Positions 61,269 to 64,000 of a stretch of 64,000 bases of DNA are shown here, one piece after another. Position 1 is the first letter of the stretch, and each line of letters starts with the position of its first letter. The stretch spans positions 1,123,786 through 1,187,785 of the forward strand of contig JAPPCR010000006.1 in NCBI GenBank assembly GCA_028875725.1, read 5' to 3'. The notes beneath the pieces are model-generated. The model had not been told where the DNA came from. It did not search any database and worked only from the letters and a program-made list of their open reading frames with translations. The position numbers were made by a program, and so were the translations under genes. The stretch is from Acidobacteriota bacterium. Lineage in GTDB: Bacteria > Acidobacteriota > Thermoanaerobaculia > Multivoradales > Multivoraceae.

Positions 61269-62530
61269 TTACGCCTCTCGAATCCACCTGATCAGCTCGC
61301 GGAGGTTGGGCCGGTTGCCCTGACTGAGGATGCCGACCTTGTAGATCCTGCCCGCCACCCAGGCGGCGCCCCAGACGGTCACTGCCATCAGCACGATCGA
61401 GACGGCGACCATCCAGGCGGGTACGTCCCCCATCACGGCTCGGGGGTACATCATGATCGGGCTGAAGAAGGGGAACAGGGCCACCCAGTTCATCCACTGC
61501 ATGTTGTTGCCCTGGAACGTCATCATCTGAAGCATGAACGGAATGATGATCAGGAAGATGAGGGGCGCTTGCGTCTGGCCCGCCTCCTGCAGATTCCTGC
61601 ACATGGCGCCGACCGCGGCGAACAGGCTCGAGTAGAGGAAGTAGCCGAGCAGGAAGAAGACGACGAGCAGCAGAACGGCGCCGGGGCCCGGCAGGTACTG
61701 CCGGAACTGAGCCAACTCTTCGAAGTCCGAGGCGGCGGCGATCAAGGTCGGCAAAGCAAGGCTGGCCAGCAGAGCCACGCAGCCGATCCAGATCGCCACC
61801 TGGGTGAGCCCGACGGCTCCCACCCCCACGATCTTGCCCAGCATGAGCTGCCAGGGTCGCAGCGACGAGATCACCAGCTCGACGACCCGGCTCTGCTTCT
61901 CCTCGAGGACGGATTGCAGCGTCTGGGCGCCATAGGCGAGCATCATGATGTAGAGGATGATGCCGCCCGCGATGCCGGTGATCATCCCGGTGATCCGTTC
62001 GGCCTCGGCTTCCTCCGCTTCCTCCTCGTCGAGGCCCACTGGCTCGTACTCCAGCGAGCCGCCCTGGAACAGCCGCCGCACCGATTCGCCGTCCTCGAGC
62101 TGGCCGAGACGCAGGTCGACGACCTCCTCGACGATGGCCGCGCGCATCAACTGGCTGCGCACTCCGCCCGGCGGTTCCTTCGACCGGTAGGCGAAGACGG
62201 CTTCGCTGGCCGTCGTGTCGTCGAGCACGATGTAGGCCTCGAGTTCCTCGTCCAGCACCTGCTGGTCGAGCTCTTCGGTGCCGGTCCCGGGCGCGGCGAG
62301 TTCCACGTCGTATCCCGCCTGATCCAGAGCTTGCTGGACGCGTTCGCCGAGTTGTCCGTTCAGGTCGATCAGGGCGATCTGCCGCTCCGACTGCTCGGAG
62401 AGAACCGCCACGAAGCCGACCACCGCCATGATGCCGATCATGAGAAGGGGCATGCCCAGGGTCGAGAGGATGAAGGCCCTCGTCTTGACGCGCTCCACGT
62501 ACTCGCGGCGGATCACCGACCAGACCTGCT

Positions 62531-62534
<4 letters not shown>
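61269..62534 (-). CDS. ABC-2-type exporter permease (NatB-like)
   Basis: 421 residues. An N-terminal membrane segment (RAFILSTLGMPLLMIGIMAVVGFVAVL) is followed by a large extracytoplasmic loop (about 45-180, acidic) and five further membrane segments (GGIILYIMMLAYGAQTLQSVLEEKQSRVVELVISSLRPWQLMLGKIVG is the ABC-2 signature region). The LSTLGMPLLM start and EEKQSRVVEL phrase are typical of NatB-like permeases. It pairs with the ATPase at 62531-63481 through a four-base overlap (ATGA). The substrate is unknown. Its 3' end faces the right boundary of the element. Confidence 0.88.

Positions 62535-64000
<1,466 letters not shown>

Overview
The window is a G+C-rich bacterial chromosome segment carrying one large integrated element. 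The host genes look like those of an environmental Acidobacteriota-type bacterium: a DUF1552 protein, a DUF5916/CBM9-like outer-membrane protein, a secreted amidohydrolase, LemA next to an M48 protease, secreted reprolysin-like proteins, a tandem CaiB/BaiF CoA-transferase and an acyl-CoA carboxyltransferase. This assignment is an inference from gene content; there is no rRNA in the window to test it.

Host left flank, 1-25880: partial DUF1552 gene; fused CoA-transferase; a cluster of secreted proteins (catalytically degenerate reprolysin homologue, PQQ-type beta-propeller lipoprotein, intact reprolysin with Fn3 repeats); carboxyltransferase; a BlaI/M56 regulator-sensor pair; a LuxR-type regulator; a leftward block of secreted proteins; small hypothetical genes; amidohydrolase; DUF5916 protein; lemA and the M48 protease. 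Host right flank, 61252-64000: an ABC-2 exporter (permease and ATPase) and the start of a secreted haloalkane-dehalogenase-like hydrolase.

The element, about 25871-61251 (35.4 kb), is the main finding. Its ends carry inverted copies of TGCGAGAAACC, paired 24 bp apart at both ends. A leftward early/lysis arm encodes early regulators, a DDE transposase, a MuB-like ATPase, a Mor-like activator, an M15 peptidase, a DUF2730 protein and a protein with an Acb2/Tad1-like N-terminus. A repressor and its operators sit at the divergence point. A rightward arm encodes two glycine-rich adhesins and a complete siphophage (lambda-like) tail: terminator, tube, G/GT chaperones with a slippery site, tape measure, M, L, K and a fused I-J. 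No terminase, portal, capsid or head-maturation gene is present. It therefore looks like a transposable tail-only (F-type tailocin-like) element, or a Mu-like prophage that has lost its whole head module. Five copies of a strict 48-bp promoter-like motif (GTGAC-N18-GTCAC, then N11, then AGRAT) precede the lysis operon, both adhesins, the tail operon and the L-K-IJ operon, and define a late regulon.

The element also carries apparent cargo: a DUF2235 hydrolase at the left end, a secreted protein inserted between tail genes M and L beside a broken copy of L, and three tandem secreted zinc-protease-like paralogues (51438-61123) at the right end. A small Cys-containing domain of unknown function (KVxDGC core, ending AFPC) occurs eight times in the window, in both host proteins and element cargo, which ties the cargo to this host lineage.
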